A stretch of 64,000 bases of DNA, taken from positions 1,984,001 to 2,048,000 of the forward strand of contig CAWKDG010000012.1 in NCBI GenBank assembly GCA_963848355.1, in the 5' to 3' direction. The notes beneath the pieces were generated by a model. The model saw only the letters and a list, made by a program, of their open reading frames with translations, had not been told where the DNA came from and did no database searches. Below are positions 16,226 through 23,234 of the stretch, piece after piece; the first letter of the stretch is position 1; each line of letters begins with the position of its first letter. A program made the translations under genes and the position numbers. The stretch is from CAWKDG01 sp963848355 (lineage in GTDB: Bacteria > Actinomycetota > Acidimicrobiia > Acidimicrobiales > UBA8190).

Positions 16226-16411
16226 GTGCAGGGGACAGCGTGTTCCAATCCGAGCTCGTCTGCATGCAGATCTACGAGGCCCCAGTCAGGTCCAGCGGTG
16301 GCCATCGCAAAGAGGCTGCTCGGATAGGACCGGTCGCCCGACTCTGACATGACAAAGTCTCTTTCATTGTCCTACTGACGCCCTGTCGACTGGTTGTAAT
16401 GTTCGGGACCG

Positions 16412-17371
16412 ATGGCTGTGCCCGCAACGGGGCGACTGCGAAGACTCGCCGAGGAGCTCGAGGAGAGCGGACTGCGTCTGGGTGAAACCTCCGCTGTCCG
16501 GGACATGCTGATAGAGGAGATCGATCAGGCTCTCCGGCCACCTGTCCACGAACGCCGGACGGCGAGCAGCGGCACGATCCTCGAGCCCGAATCGGATCCC
16601 GCCACCTGGGCGTCAGAGACGCAACTCGACATCACCCGCACACCACTCGGTCAGCAACCTCTTCCGGCCGCGCGACGTTTTGCCGATGGGCTCTCGAGTT
16701 GGCTCCTGCGCCGTACCGACGGTCGGAACGAGTTGATCGTGTTCGACCGACCGGCTGGCTCGGAGCGCGACGTTGCCGTGCTTGCGCACGTCCTCGACGC
16801 CACGATTGTGCAAAGGCACCCGGCCGGCTCGGTGCGGGTGGTTGGAAGATTCGGCGTTCTGCGCTGGGAAGGGTTGAGCTGGCACCACGAACCACCGGTG
16901 AGTAGTTGGAGCCACGCCCTCACCGCCAGTCCGGCGCACGGCGATCCCGGGGTACTCCTGGCGATGCTCAGGTTTGCCATCCACGATCTCGGATCTCTGG
17001 GCGTCGGAGCGTTGCTCATCTATCGACCGGCGGCCGAACCGGGACCGTTCGTCGAGGAGAGGCTCCCGTCGCCGCCGCCCCTGCGGATTCGCCAGGCCTC
17101 TCATCTGGCGCCCATCCGCCACGCCCTGGCGCAGGTCGACGGCGCCGCGATCTTTGACGCCGACGGGGTGCTGCGTCTGATCGGCGTTCGCCTCGTGCCT
17201 AGCATTTCTTCCGAGGAGACGGTCGAGGCCCTGGGGGGTACCCGGCACACCTCGGGTCGGCGTTACAGCTATGACGACCCATTCTCCACCGTGATCGCCG
17301 TCAGCGACGACGGTCCCGTCTCCGTGCTCCGCAACGGCGCTGTTCTCGACCGCTCGTCGGACGGTTACTGA
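16412..17371 (+). CDS. DisA/CdaA-type DAC-domain protein, putative diadenylate cyclase
   Basis: 319 residues. The C-terminal third matches the DAC fold that makes cyclic di-AMP from ATP: the DGA motif is D243-G244-A245 (QVDGAAIFDADG), followed by GGTRHTSGRRYSYDDP at about 275-290 and VSVLRNG. In canonical enzymes the second motif is RHR; here it is R278-H279-T280. The N-terminal 200 residues form an unfamiliar alpha/beta domain (ELIVFDRPAGSERDVAVLAH). No membrane segment and no DisA DNA-binding domain are evident. TGTAAT at 16395-16400 may be its -10. Activity is uncertain because of the Thr substitution; a binding-only role is possible. Confidence 0.68.
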   Translation: MAVPATGRLRRLAEELEESGLRLGETSAVRDMLIEEIDQALRPPVHERRTASSGTILEPESDPATWASETQLDITRTPLGQQPLPAARRFADGLSSWLLRRTDGRNELIVFDRPAGSERDVAVLAHVLDATIVQRHPAGSVRVVGRFGVLRWEGLSWHHEPPVSSWSHALTASPAHGDPGVLLAMLRFAIHDLGSLGVGALLIYRPAAEPGPFVEERLPSPPPLRIRQASHLAPIRHALAQVDGAAIFDADGVLRLIGVRLVPSISSEETVEALGGTRHTSGRRYSYDDPFSTVIAVSDDGPVSVLRNGAVLDRSSDGY

Positions 17372-17433
17372 CGATCGACGGACCTGGCCGCCGGAGAACC
17401 GGGTGCCTGGTCCGAGGAAATGAAAGGCGGCCG

Positions 17434-17453
17434 GTACGTGTTGCACCACGTAC
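17434..17453. repeat. Inverted repeat between DAC gene and msrA
   Basis: GTACGTG and CACGTAC (17434-17440, 17447-17453) are perfect 7-base arms around TTGCAC. It lies 62 bp after the DAC gene and 75 bp before msrA. No U-tract follows, so an operator is likelier than a terminator. Confidence 0.45.
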
Positions 17454-17528
17454 GACCGGACGGGCCTTGAGGACGAGCGGTACGGTGGGCTCTTCGGTGG
17501 AGAGCCGGCGCGGAGGAGGGACGACACG

Positions 17529-18059
17529 ATGAGTGGCACGACAGAGAAGGCGATTCTGGCTGGAGGGTGTTTCTGGGGGATGCAGGATCTCATCCGCAAG
17601 CGCCCCGGTGTCCTGTCGACGCGGGTGGGATACAGCGGAGGCGTCGTGGCCAATGCGACGTACCGGAACCACGGAAACCACGCCGAGGCGATCGAGATCA
17701 CCTTCGATCCACAGCTGACTTCGTACCGTGACCTGCTCGAGTTCTTCTTTCAGGTCCATGACCCGACCACGCTGAACCGCCAAGGGAACGACATCGGGGC
17801 GAGTTACCGGTCGGCGATCTTCTATCTCGACGACGAACAGAAGCGGGTGGCCGAGGACACCATCGCCGACGTCGAGGCGTCCGGATTGTGGCCCGGCAAA
17901 GTTGTGACCGAAGTGGCGCCGGCCGGTCCGTTCTGGGAGGCGGAGCCCGAGCACCAGGACTATCTGGAGAGATACCCGGACGGTTACACCTGCCATTTCC
18001 CGCGCCCGGGCTGGGTGTTGCCCCATCGAAGCGCAGATCAAACCGCGACCAGGAGCTAG
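17529..18059 (+). CDS. msrA: Peptide-methionine (S)-S-oxide reductase MsrA
   Basis: Reduces methionine-S-sulfoxide in proteins. 176 residues; the catalytic Cys14 is in AGGCFWG, followed by GVLSTRVGYSGG, HAEAIEITFDP, FFQVHDPTTLNRQGNDIGAS and RSAIFY, all family hallmarks. GGAGG precedes the ATG by nine bases. No fused MsrB and no obvious C-terminal resolving cysteine pair are visible. It converges tail to tail on the frameshifted methyltransferase. Confidence 0.95.
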   Translation: MSGTTEKAILAGGCFWGMQDLIRKRPGVLSTRVGYSGGVVANATYRNHGNHAEAIEITFDPQLTSYRDLLEFFFQVHDPTTLNRQGNDIGASYRSAIFYLDDEQKRVAEDTIADVEASGLWPGKVVTEVAPAGPFWEAEPEHQDYLERYPDGYTCHFPRPGWVLPHRSADQTATRS

Positions 18060-18797
18060 GTCGGGACCGGCTTGGTGCCCACCGTGATCACGTCGCGGTA
18101 GGAGACGCTGAAATTCTCCGCCGTCTCCCCAACGGTCGACCTGCTCGTCGACCACGAGTCCCTGCTCGGCTGCCATCCGGGCGAAGCGTTTGGCCGACAT
18201 GGGGGCCCGACCACCGGCCCGGCTCCAGCGGCCGACGGCCAGGAGGCGATGCTGGAGGAACTGTCCGGGACGACCGAAGAGGCGGGTCACCGGGGCGAGG
18301 CTCAGACTCCAGTCGCTCCAGCCGGCGTGGTGGACGACGAAATGTCCACCGGGGCGCAGCACACGCCGGCACTCGGCCAGGTAGGCGGCGATATCGGGCT
18401 CGTCGATGTGGACGAAGGTGGCGAAGGACCACACCAGGTCGAGCGACGAGTCCGGTACCGGCAGCGACCGGCCGTCGTTGACGATGAAGGCTTCCTCGGG
18501 CAGGTCGTCGCCGAAGCGCTTGTGGCAAGCCTCGATGCACGTCTCACTGACGTCGACCAGGGTGAGGGAGTGATTGCGGCCGACCATGAACTCGGTCCAG
18601 CGGCCGAAGCCCGGTCCCACCTCGAGGATGTCCACGTCGGGTCCCAGGAAGGGGTCGAGGAAGGTCTCCACCAACGAGCGCTTCCAGACCTCGTAGTCCT
18701 GGCCGCAGGCGTCGGCGTGAAACGTCCACGAGTCGCCGCGCCGGTTCCAGGTTCCGGGGTTGTTGTAGATGTTGCGGTTCGACGTGATCGATGCCAT
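18060..18797 (-). CDS. SAM-dependent methyltransferase (frameshifted near C-terminus)
   Basis: Class I methyltransferase with DILEVGPGFGRWTEFMVGRN (motif I), LTLVDVSETCIE (acidic ribose ligand), LVWSFATFVHI and ECRRVLRPGGHFVVHH. At about 18115-18135 the frame changes: the original frame turns into arginine-rich shadow that runs antisense through msrA to 17301, whereas the +1 frame continues GETAENFSVSYRDVITVGTK, a typical methyltransferase end. The 3' boundary given is therefore approximate. It could be a pseudogene or a one-base sequencing error. Substrate unknown. Confidence 0.65.
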
Positions 18798-18853
18798 CAG
18801 TGCAGCCGGCTTCCGCTCACCCGGATCGCGCGGGACGATCGGAGAGTCCGGTC

Positions 18854-19183
18854 ATGACGTTCCCTCGCGACACGGAGGCCTCGTTCGACACGGAGGCCTC
18901 GTTCGACACGGAGGCCTCGTTCGACAAGGAGGCCTCGTTCGACAAGGAGGCCTCGGCGACTCTGTTCGTGCGCATCGGCACCCCCTCGTGCAGTCCCGTG
19001 GCCTCGCTCACGGGGGTCGTCGGAGTGGGAGGTAACGCTACCGCCGATCGCATGGCACTGGTCAGGCGCCCCGGCGGGCACCATCGGGCGGAGAGAAGGG
19101 CGACCATTGACCGCGACGGGCGCGACCGCTACTACTCGCTGCGGCGCGACCGCCTGGACGAGCAGCCGGATGTGCCATCGTGA
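18854..19183 (+). CDS. Small repeat-containing protein, unrecognised
   Basis: 109 residues from the ATG at 18854 (GGAG nine bases upstream). The N-terminus is five copies of a hexapeptide, DTEASF three times then DKEASF/DKEAS twice, followed by an unrelated arginine-rich tail (RDRYYSLRRDRLDEQPD). Third codon positions are strongly G/C in this frame, also after the repeat, which favours it over the two open minus-strand frames. No domain recognised; the negative repeat and positive tail give a marked charge asymmetry. Confidence 0.45.
   Translation: MTFPRDTEASFDTEASFDTEASFDKEASFDKEASATLFVRIGTPSCSPVASLTGVVGVGGNATADRMALVRRPGGHHRAERRATIDRDGRDRYYSLRRDRLDEQPDVPS
18869..18955 (+). repeat. 18-bp tandem repeat, nearly five units
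   Basis: Unit GACACGGAGGCCTCGTTC at 18869, 18887 and 18905, then the variant GACAAGGAGGCCTCGTTC at 18923 and a partial copy at 18941. The period is a multiple of three, so copy-number change would keep frame. Confidence 0.95.
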
Positions 19184-19233
19184 TGGCCGACGACCTCCGG
19201 GACGGGTCCGGCACCGAGCGAGAGCCACGCCGT

Positions 19234-19281
19234 GGCGAGCGCTGAAGACGCAGAAGAGGCGAGCGCTGAAGACGCAGAAGA
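19234..19281 (+). repeat. 24-bp direct duplication upstream of a hydrolase gene
   Basis: GGCGAGCGCTGAAGACGCAG and the next four bases AAGA occur twice in tandem. In frame they would encode ASAEDAEE twice, but third positions are not G/C biased, so this is probably 5' untranslated sequence. Confidence 0.8.
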
Positions 19282-19291
19282 GAGGTGGGGT

Positions 19292-20191
19292 GTGACCTCG
19301 ACGAGGGGCTGGCGATCCGACGCGGTGGCCGAATGGGAGCGCCGTGGTGTCTACCGGGTGCTCCACGGATGGGAGACGTTCACGATGGACGTCGCTCCGA
19401 CCGGTGCCGAGGAGCACGAGCCTCTTCTGATCGTCCACGGGTTCCCCACCTGCTCGTTCGACTTCCGCCTCGTCCTGCCCGCCTTGACTACGGACCGGAG
19501 GGTTCTTCTGCTCGACCTGATCGGCTTCGGCCTGTCGGCCAAGCCCGACATCGCCTACACGATGGACATGCAGGCCGACGTCGTCCAGGCCTTCGTGGCC
19601 GAGACAGGGGTGACGCGGTTGGCCATGCTCACCCACGACATGGGGGACACGGTCGGTGGCGAGCTCCTCGCCCGTCAAGCCGAAGGAAGCTGGCCGGTCG
19701 AGATCAGTCGCCGGGTGATCACCAACGGCAGCATCTACATCGAGATGGCCCACCTGAGTGCCGGTCAGGAGATCCTGCTCAGCCTGCCCGACGAGCGTCT
19801 GCCCGACACGATTCCCAACGACGGCTCGACCATGAAGACGAGCCTGGCCGCCACCTTCAGCCCGCACTCCACCGTGGACGATGCCGAGCTGGCCGCGGAC
19901 TGGGAGCTCATCGCCCACCACGACGGTCACCACCTCTTGGCGCGGACGATCCGTTACATCGAGGAGCGCCGACGGAACCAGGGGCGTTTCACCGGTGCCA
20001 TCGAGACGCATCCGTCTCCGCTGGCCATCGTGTGGGGCGCGGACGACCCGATCGCCGTGGTCGACATGGCGACCAGGCTGAAAGGGGTCCGTCCCGACGC
20101 CCCCCTGGACATTCTCCGTGGCGTCGGGCACTTCCCGATGGTCGAGTCGCCCCGCCGCTTCGAGGAGGCGGTTCTTCGGGGCCTGGGCTGA
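19292..20191 (+). CDS. Haloalkane-dehalogenase-like alpha/beta hydrolase
   Basis: 299 residues from the GTG at 19292, preceded by AGAGGTGGG; an in-frame GTG at 19232 would add the duplicated Glu-rich segment and is disfavoured by codon bias. Motifs: oxyanion LIVHGFPTCSFDF, DLIGFGLSAKP, and the nucleophile elbow LTHDMGDTVGGELL with Asp in place of Ser, as in haloalkane dehalogenase/epoxide hydrolase/MEST relatives. The catalytic His is in RGVGHFPMVESP. Substrate unknown. It lies upstream of the KstR-type box and thiolase, probably in a separate transcript. Confidence 0.8.
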   Translation: MTSTRGWRSDAVAEWERRGVYRVLHGWETFTMDVAPTGAEEHEPLLIVHGFPTCSFDFRLVLPALTTDRRVLLLDLIGFGLSAKPDIAYTMDMQADVVQAFVAETGVTRLAMLTHDMGDTVGGELLARQAEGSWPVEISRRVITNGSIYIEMAHLSAGQEILLSLPDERLPDTIPNDGSTMKTSLAATFSPHSTVDDAELAADWELIAHHDGHHLLARTIRYIEERRRNQGRFTGAIETHPSPLAIVWGADDPIAVVDMATRLKGVRPDAPLDILRGVGHFPMVESPRRFEEAVLRGLG

Positions 20192-20208
20192 GGCCTGAGA
20201 CACGTCAC

Positions 20209-20222
20209 TAGAACCGGTTCTA
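20209..20222. promoter_or_regulatory. KstR-type operator palindrome at the thiolase promoter
   Basis: TAGAACCGGTTCTA is a perfect 14-bp palindrome matching the mycobacterial KstR consensus TNNAACNNGTTNNA. Its right edge overlaps TATACT (20221-20226), a good -10, so a bound TetR-type repressor would block the promoter of the thiolase-hydratase-thioesterase operon. The start codon is 111 bp downstream. Confidence 0.72.
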
Positions 20223-20332
20223 TACTGCGGTTCCACGAGGTGACCGGTTCCGGCGAACGCATCGAGCGGCGTCGCCGACCGACCCGTCACGGGACCCTGT
20301 CCGGTCCGACGCATTCTCTGGGAGGTAGGGCA

Positions 20333-21493
20333 ATGGCACAACCGGTGATCATCGAGGCGGTCCGGACGCCGATCGGGAAGCGCAACGGCTGGCTGTCGGG
20401 GTTCCACGCCGCCCAACTTCTCGGCGCCGCCCAGGTCGAACTGGTCAAGCGGGCCGGGATCGAGCCGTCCGAGGTCGAGCAGGTCGTCGGCGGCTGCGTG
20501 ACCCAGGCCGGCGAGCAGGCGTCGAACGTGACCCGGACCGCCTGGTTGAGCGAGGGCCTGCCCTACGAGGTGGCGGCCACCACGGTCGACTGCCAGTGCG
20601 GCTCGGCCCAGCAGGCGAACCACTTCGTGGCCAACCTGATCAGCGCCGGAGCCATCGACGTCGGCATCGGGTGCGGCGTCGAGGCCATGAGCCGCGTCGG
20701 TCTCGGCGCCAACGCCTTCAACGGTCCGGGGAAATCCCGTCCCGACGACTTCCCCTGGGACATGCCCGACCAGTTCGGTGCGGCCGAGCGCATCGCCGAG
20801 AAGTACGGGATCACCCGCGAGGACGTCGACGAGCTCGGGCTCAGGTCACAGCGCAACGCCGCCCAGGCCTGGGCCGAAGGCCGTTTCGATCGCGAGGTCT
20901 TCTCCATCGAGGCCCCCGTCGTCGGAGCCGACGGTCCCACCGGCGAGCGCCAGGTGGTCAACAGGGACCAGGGTCTGCGCGAGACGACGGCCGAGGGACT
21001 GGCGCAACTCAAGCCCGTCCTTCCCGACGGGATGCACACCGCCGGCAACTCGTCGCAGATCTCCGACGGTGCCGCCGCCGTGCTGTGGATGTCGGAGGAC
21101 CGGGCCAAGGCCGCAGGGACTGCGGCCCCGGGCCCGGATCGTGGCCCAGGTGCTCGTCGGGTCCGATCCCTACTACCACCTCGACGGGCCGATCGCCTCG
21201 ACCACAAGGTTCTGGCCAAGGCGGGCATGACGATGGACGACATCGACATCTTCGAGGTGAACGAGGCCTTCGCTTCCGTCGTGTGTTCATGGGCCAAGGT
21301 CCACGGGGCCGACCCCGACAAGGTGAACGTGAACGGTGGGGCCATCGCCATCGGGCACCCGGTCGGCTCGACGGGGAGCCGACTGATCACGACGGCGCTG
21401 CACGAGCTCGAGCGTCGTGACGGCAACCTGGCTCTCGTGGCCATGTGCTGCGGTGGCGCTCTGGCCACCGGCACCATCATCGAACGCCTGTAG
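20333..21493 (+). CDS. Acetyl-CoA acetyltransferase/thiolase with compensated internal frameshift
   Basis: Thiolase of the FadA5/FadA6-like actinobacterial group, 386 codons. VDCQCGSAQQANHF carries the nucleophilic Cys, and the active-site His and Cys are in GGAIAIGHPVGSTGSR and MCCGGALATG; EVNEAFAS is also present. Between about 21117 and 21203 the frame reads arginine/proline-rich nonsense (TAAPGPDRGPGARRV), while the neighbouring frame reads the expected LRPRARIVAQVLVGSDPYY and LDGPIAST. One extra G at 21116-21118 and one missing base at about 21203 explain it, so both ends stay in frame. GGGAGG precedes the ATG. Confidence 0.9.
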   Translation: MAQPVIIEAVRTPIGKRNGWLSGFHAAQLLGAAQVELVKRAGIEPSEVEQVVGGCVTQAGEQASNVTRTAWLSEGLPYEVAATTVDCQCGSAQQANHFVANLISAGAIDVGIGCGVEAMSRVGLGANAFNGPGKSRPDDFPWDMPDQFGAAERIAEKYGITREDVDELGLRSQRNAAQAWAEGRFDREVFSIEAPVVGADGPTGERQVVNRDQGLRETTAEGLAQLKPVLPDGMHTAGNSSQISDGAAAVLWMSEDRAKAAGTAAPGPDRGPGARRVRSLLPPRRADRLDHKVLAKAGMTMDDIDIFEVNEAFASVVCSWAKVHGADPDKVNVNGGAIAIGHPVGSTGSRLITTALHELERRDGNLALVAMCCGGALATGTIIERL

Positions 21494-21525
21494 TCACCGG
21501 CACCGGTCGGAGGAGGAGAGTTCAG

Positions 21526-22320
21526 TTGATCGGCACCGAGAACCTGACGTTCGAACGTCAGGGAACGACCGCCATCGTGACGATGAATCGTCCCGAGGCG
21601 AAGAACGCGCTCAGCATGGCGATGCTCGTCGGCATGGTCGACGCCTGGACCGAGATCGACGCGAACGACGAGATCCGGTGCGCCATTCTCACCGGCGCCG
21701 GTGGCACCTTCTGTTCGGGAATGGACCTGAAGTCGATGTCGAGCCCGGAGGCGGAGAAGTACAAGGACCGCCGGGAGGCCGATCCCGATCTGCACTGGAA
21801 GGCGCTGCTGCGTCACTACCAGCTGCGCAAGCCCCTGATCGCCGCCGTCGAGGGGTGGGCGGTGGCCGGTGGGACCGAGATCCTCCAGGCGACAGACATC
21901 CGGGTGGCGGGTCAAGGAGCGAAGTTCGGGGTGTTCGAGGCCCGCCGTGGCCTGTTCCCGCTGGGGGGCTCCACCGTGCGCCTGCGGCGCCAGATCCCGT
22001 ACACGGTGGCCATGGACCTGCTGCTGACGGCTCGTGAGGTGAGCGCCGAGGAGGCCCAGCGCATCGGGTTGATCGGCCGTGTCGTTCCCGACGGCGAGGC
22101 CCTGAACGAAGCGCTGAAGATCGCCGAGGTCATCGGGGCCAACGGTCCGCTGGCCGTCGAGGCCATCCTGCGATCGGTCAGGGAGACCGAGGGGCTCTCG
22201 GAGATCGAGGGACTGAAGGTCGAGCTCGAGATCGGCTGGCCCATCTTCGCCACCGAGGACGCCGCCGAGGGCCAGAAGGCGTTCGCCGAGAAACGTGTTC
22301 CCGAGTACAGGCGGCGATGA
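21526..22320 (+). CDS. Enoyl-CoA hydratase/isomerase (crotonase family)
   Basis: 264 residues from a TTG at 21526, strongly supported by GGAGGAGGAGAG five bases upstream; the open frame reaches 21445 but that part overlaps the thiolase end. Crotonase oxyanion segments are GTFCSGMDLKSM and EGWAVAGGTEILQATD. Glu at FGVFEARRGLFPLGGS is in the position of one catalytic acid. It sits 32 bp after the thiolase and overlaps the thioesterase by four bases, forming a three-gene beta-oxidation-type operon under the KstR-like box. Confidence 0.9.
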   Translation: MIGTENLTFERQGTTAIVTMNRPEAKNALSMAMLVGMVDAWTEIDANDEIRCAILTGAGGTFCSGMDLKSMSSPEAEKYKDRREADPDLHWKALLRHYQLRKPLIAAVEGWAVAGGTEILQATDIRVAGQGAKFGVFEARRGLFPLGGSTVRLRRQIPYTVAMDLLLTAREVSAEEAQRIGLIGRVVPDGEALNEALKIAEVIGANGPLAVEAILRSVRETEGLSEIEGLKVELEIGWPIFATEDAAEGQKAFAEKRVPEYRRR

Positions 22321-23111
22321 CGCCTGAGGGGGAGCCCGGGGTCTCGGATTTCGGGATCTCCACGGGAGAGGTCGTCGTCCGTGGTCCGAAGGGGGGAGAC
22401 GGGTCCGGTGGCGACGATCTGCGCTTCGGCCTCGCCGCCGAGGTGCGTCGGATCACCTCGGCCATGGTCGGGCTGCCACTGACCGACACCGACATCGCCG
22501 CCGCCACGGCGGCGGTGGCCGAGGTGGCGGACGGGTTGGAGAATGCCGCCGGTCCCGGGCGGCGCCCGCGGGCGCAGCCCGATCCCGTCGGAGAGCCTCA
22601 GGACTTCTTTCCCACCAGTCCGGTGATCGGATTCGCCAACCCGGTGGCGCCGCCTGTGGTGGTCGAGGCCGTCGACGGCGGGCTCGTCGGCTCGGCGTGG
22701 TTCGACTACCAGTACGAAGGACCGCCGACGTGCGTCCACGGCGGGGTGATCGCCATGGTCTTCGACGAGATGCTCGGGGCGGCCAACATCCTCGCCGGGA
22801 ACCCGGGGATGACCGGCACCCTGACCATCCGCTACCGCAAGCCCACGCCGTTGCGCACGCCTCTGCGCCTCGAGGCACGGTTCACGAGTCGCCAAGGCCG
22901 CAAGATCCTCACCACGGGGGCCATCTACCACGGTGACGTGCTCACCGCCGAAGCCGAGGGCATCTTCATCGAGCTGGTACCGCAGAGATTCATGACGATC
23001 GTGGCCGAGAACTCCGATTCGCCCGAAGCGCTCGAACAGGTCCGGGCCGACGCCCAGAGGCTGGGCCTCGTCGGGGGTTCCCCCGACCGAGGCGACACCG
23101 CCGGCCCCTGA
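22317..23111 (+). CDS. PaaI-like hotdog thioesterase
   Basis: 264 residues. The C-terminal half is a hotdog fold with CVHGGVIAMVFDEMLGAAN (the HGG...D/E active-site helix) and GTLTIRYRKPTPL, as in PaaI/THEM4-type acyl-CoA thioesterases. The N-terminal 100 residues are an acidic, alanine-rich extension of unknown role. ATGA overlap with the upstream hydratase gene indicates coupling. It probably releases CoA from accumulating intermediates of the same pathway; that is inference from context. Confidence 0.82.
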   Translation: MTPEGEPGVSDFGISTGEVVVRGPKGGDGSGGDDLRFGLAAEVRRITSAMVGLPLTDTDIAAATAAVAEVADGLENAAGPGRRPRAQPDPVGEPQDFFPTSPVIGFANPVAPPVVVEAVDGGLVGSAWFDYQYEGPPTCVHGGVIAMVFDEMLGAANILAGNPGMTGTLTIRYRKPTPLRTPLRLEARFTSRQGRKILTTGAIYHGDVLTAEAEGIFIELVPQRFMTIVAENSDSPEALEQVRADAQRLGLVGGSPDRGDTAGP

Positions 23112-23234
23112 CCGGCGTCGGCCCGGGAGCTGGCAAGCGTCACCGCTCGCGGTTTTCCGCTCAACACCGGCCCAACAAATGCCGATACCGAGGTCAGGCG
23201 CCCGCCTGGTGCGCCGGGACGCGAGGACACTCGG

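Noticed and set aside
17434..17453. Terminator for the DAC-domain gene
   Set aside because: Arms are only 7 bp and no T-run follows on either strand.
17301..18055. C-terminal 250 codons of the methyltransferase frame running antisense through msrA
   Set aside because: Loss of methyltransferase similarity coincides with a frameshift, and the extension has shadow composition.
18869..18955. CRISPR-like array
   Set aside because: The 18-bp units are contiguous without spacers and lie in a coding frame; this is a simple tandem repeat.
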